Shown here: one piece after another, positions 5,542 to 5,718 of the stretch
Layout: every line of letters begins with the position of its first letter
How positions within the stretch are numbered: the stretch's first letter is position 1
DNA from: Acidiferrobacter sp.
GTDB taxonomy: Bacteria > Pseudomonadota > Gammaproteobacteria > Acidiferrobacterales > Acidiferrobacteraceae
Length of the DNA stretch: 5,718 nt
Reading direction: 5' to 3'
NCBI GenBank assembly: GCA_027335965.1
Contig: DAHWGZ010000111.1
Span: 1 to 5,718 of the forward strand
The notes under the pieces: generated by a model
What the model saw: the letters and a program-made list of their open reading frames with translations, nothing else
Told to the model about the DNA's origin: nothing
Database searches by the model: none
Position numbers and translations under genes: made by a program

Positions 5542-5718
5542 ATGAGTAAGACCCGTCGTAATCACGCCCCACAATTCAAGGCCAAGGTGGCCCTTGAGGC
5601 CCTGGCCGGGGAAAAGACTATCCACGAGATCGCCGCCAAACATCAGGTCCACCCGAACCAGGTGACCCAGTGGCGCCGGCAGCTCATCGACCAGGCGGCG
5701 GAGGTCTTCGGCAAGCCC
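5542..5718 (+). CDS. IS3-family transposase OrfA (5' part, runs off right edge)
   Basis: The first 59 residues are visible, starting MSKTRRNHAPQFKAKVALEA. This is the typical N-terminus of IS3-family OrfA, the DNA-binding half of the transposase. A helix-turn-helix spans about residues 22-48 (GEKTIHEIAAKHQVHPNQ, then VTQWRRQL), followed by the start of the leucine-rich oligomerisation region. OrfA is normally about 90-110 residues and is joined to the DDE-containing OrfB by -1 programmed frameshifting; that part is not visible. The start ATG 5542 has AAGGAG at 5526-5531 with a 10-base spacer. Whether the element is intact cannot be judged. The subgroup is not assigned. Confidence 0.93.
   Translation, partial: MSKTRRNHAPQFKAKVALEALAGEKTIHEIAAKHQVHPNQVTQWRRQLIDQAAEVFGKP

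Larger units (their letters stand above)
5468..5718 (+). mobile_element. Left part of an IS3-family insertion sequence
   Basis: The segment begins at a likely left terminal inverted repeat starting 5'-TG, as IS3-family ends do, followed by about 50 bases of leader and an OrfA transposase. The element continues past the window, so OrfB, the right inverted repeat and the 3-4 bp target duplication cannot be checked. The exact left boundary could lie a few bases earlier than 5468. The insertion lies 160 bases beyond engB and breaks no recognisable gene. Confidence 0.8.

Noticed and set aside
1..5718. CRISPR array, tRNA or rRNA genes, toxin-antitoxin pair or defence island
   Set aside because: I saw no regularly spaced repeats, no cloverleaf or rRNA-like sequence and no defence-type genes; the window is otherwise filled by housekeeping genes.

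Overview
This is a GC-rich bacterial chromosomal segment. The gene set (DsbA, Mpl, a two-HRDC-type RNase D and EngB, all with proteobacterial sequence character) points to a gammaproteobacterium or close relative. I cannot name the genus from the sequence alone. Most of the window is compact housekeeping sequence with overlapping or nearly abutting genes. Only the last ~250 bases are clearly mobile.

Layout. (1) On the minus strand, a two-gene unit runs off the left edge: dsbA (1049-414), then the N-terminal part of a ThDP enzyme of the acetolactate synthase large-subunit type, which starts with GTG only 2 bases after the dsbA stop. (2) Divergent from dsbA is a small plus-strand gene for a stand-alone cyclic-nucleotide-binding domain protein (1162-1656). 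The 112-base gap between them holds candidate promoters for both directions and an 8-bp inverted repeat whose outer ends touch both -10 hexamers. (3) A second minus-strand unit, a five-helix membrane protein of unknown function (3501-3001) followed by mpl (3001-1646), shares one base at a TGATG stop/start. Its 3' end overlaps the cyclic-nucleotide gene tail to tail by 11 bases. (4) Divergent from it, rnd (3613-4719) and engB (4703-5305) overlap by 17 bases on the plus strand. (5) After about 160 bases with no convincing gene, the left end of an IS3-family insertion sequence begins near 5468, with the start of orfA running off the right edge.

Functions. DsbA oxidises thiols in the periplasm. 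Mpl reattaches recycled murein tripeptide to UDP-MurNAc. RNase D trims the 3' ends of stable RNAs, and EngB is a ribosome-assembly GTPase. The pairings within transcripts (DsbA with a ThDP enzyme, Mpl with an unknown membrane protein, RNase D with EngB) are clear in the layout, but any functional link is inference.

I found no evidence of a new defence, mobile or regulatory system. The best leads are the symmetric divergent promoter next to the orphan cyclic-nucleotide sensor, the membrane protein coupled to mpl, and the pair of divergent genes (3501 and 3613) that both lack a Shine-Dalgarno sequence.
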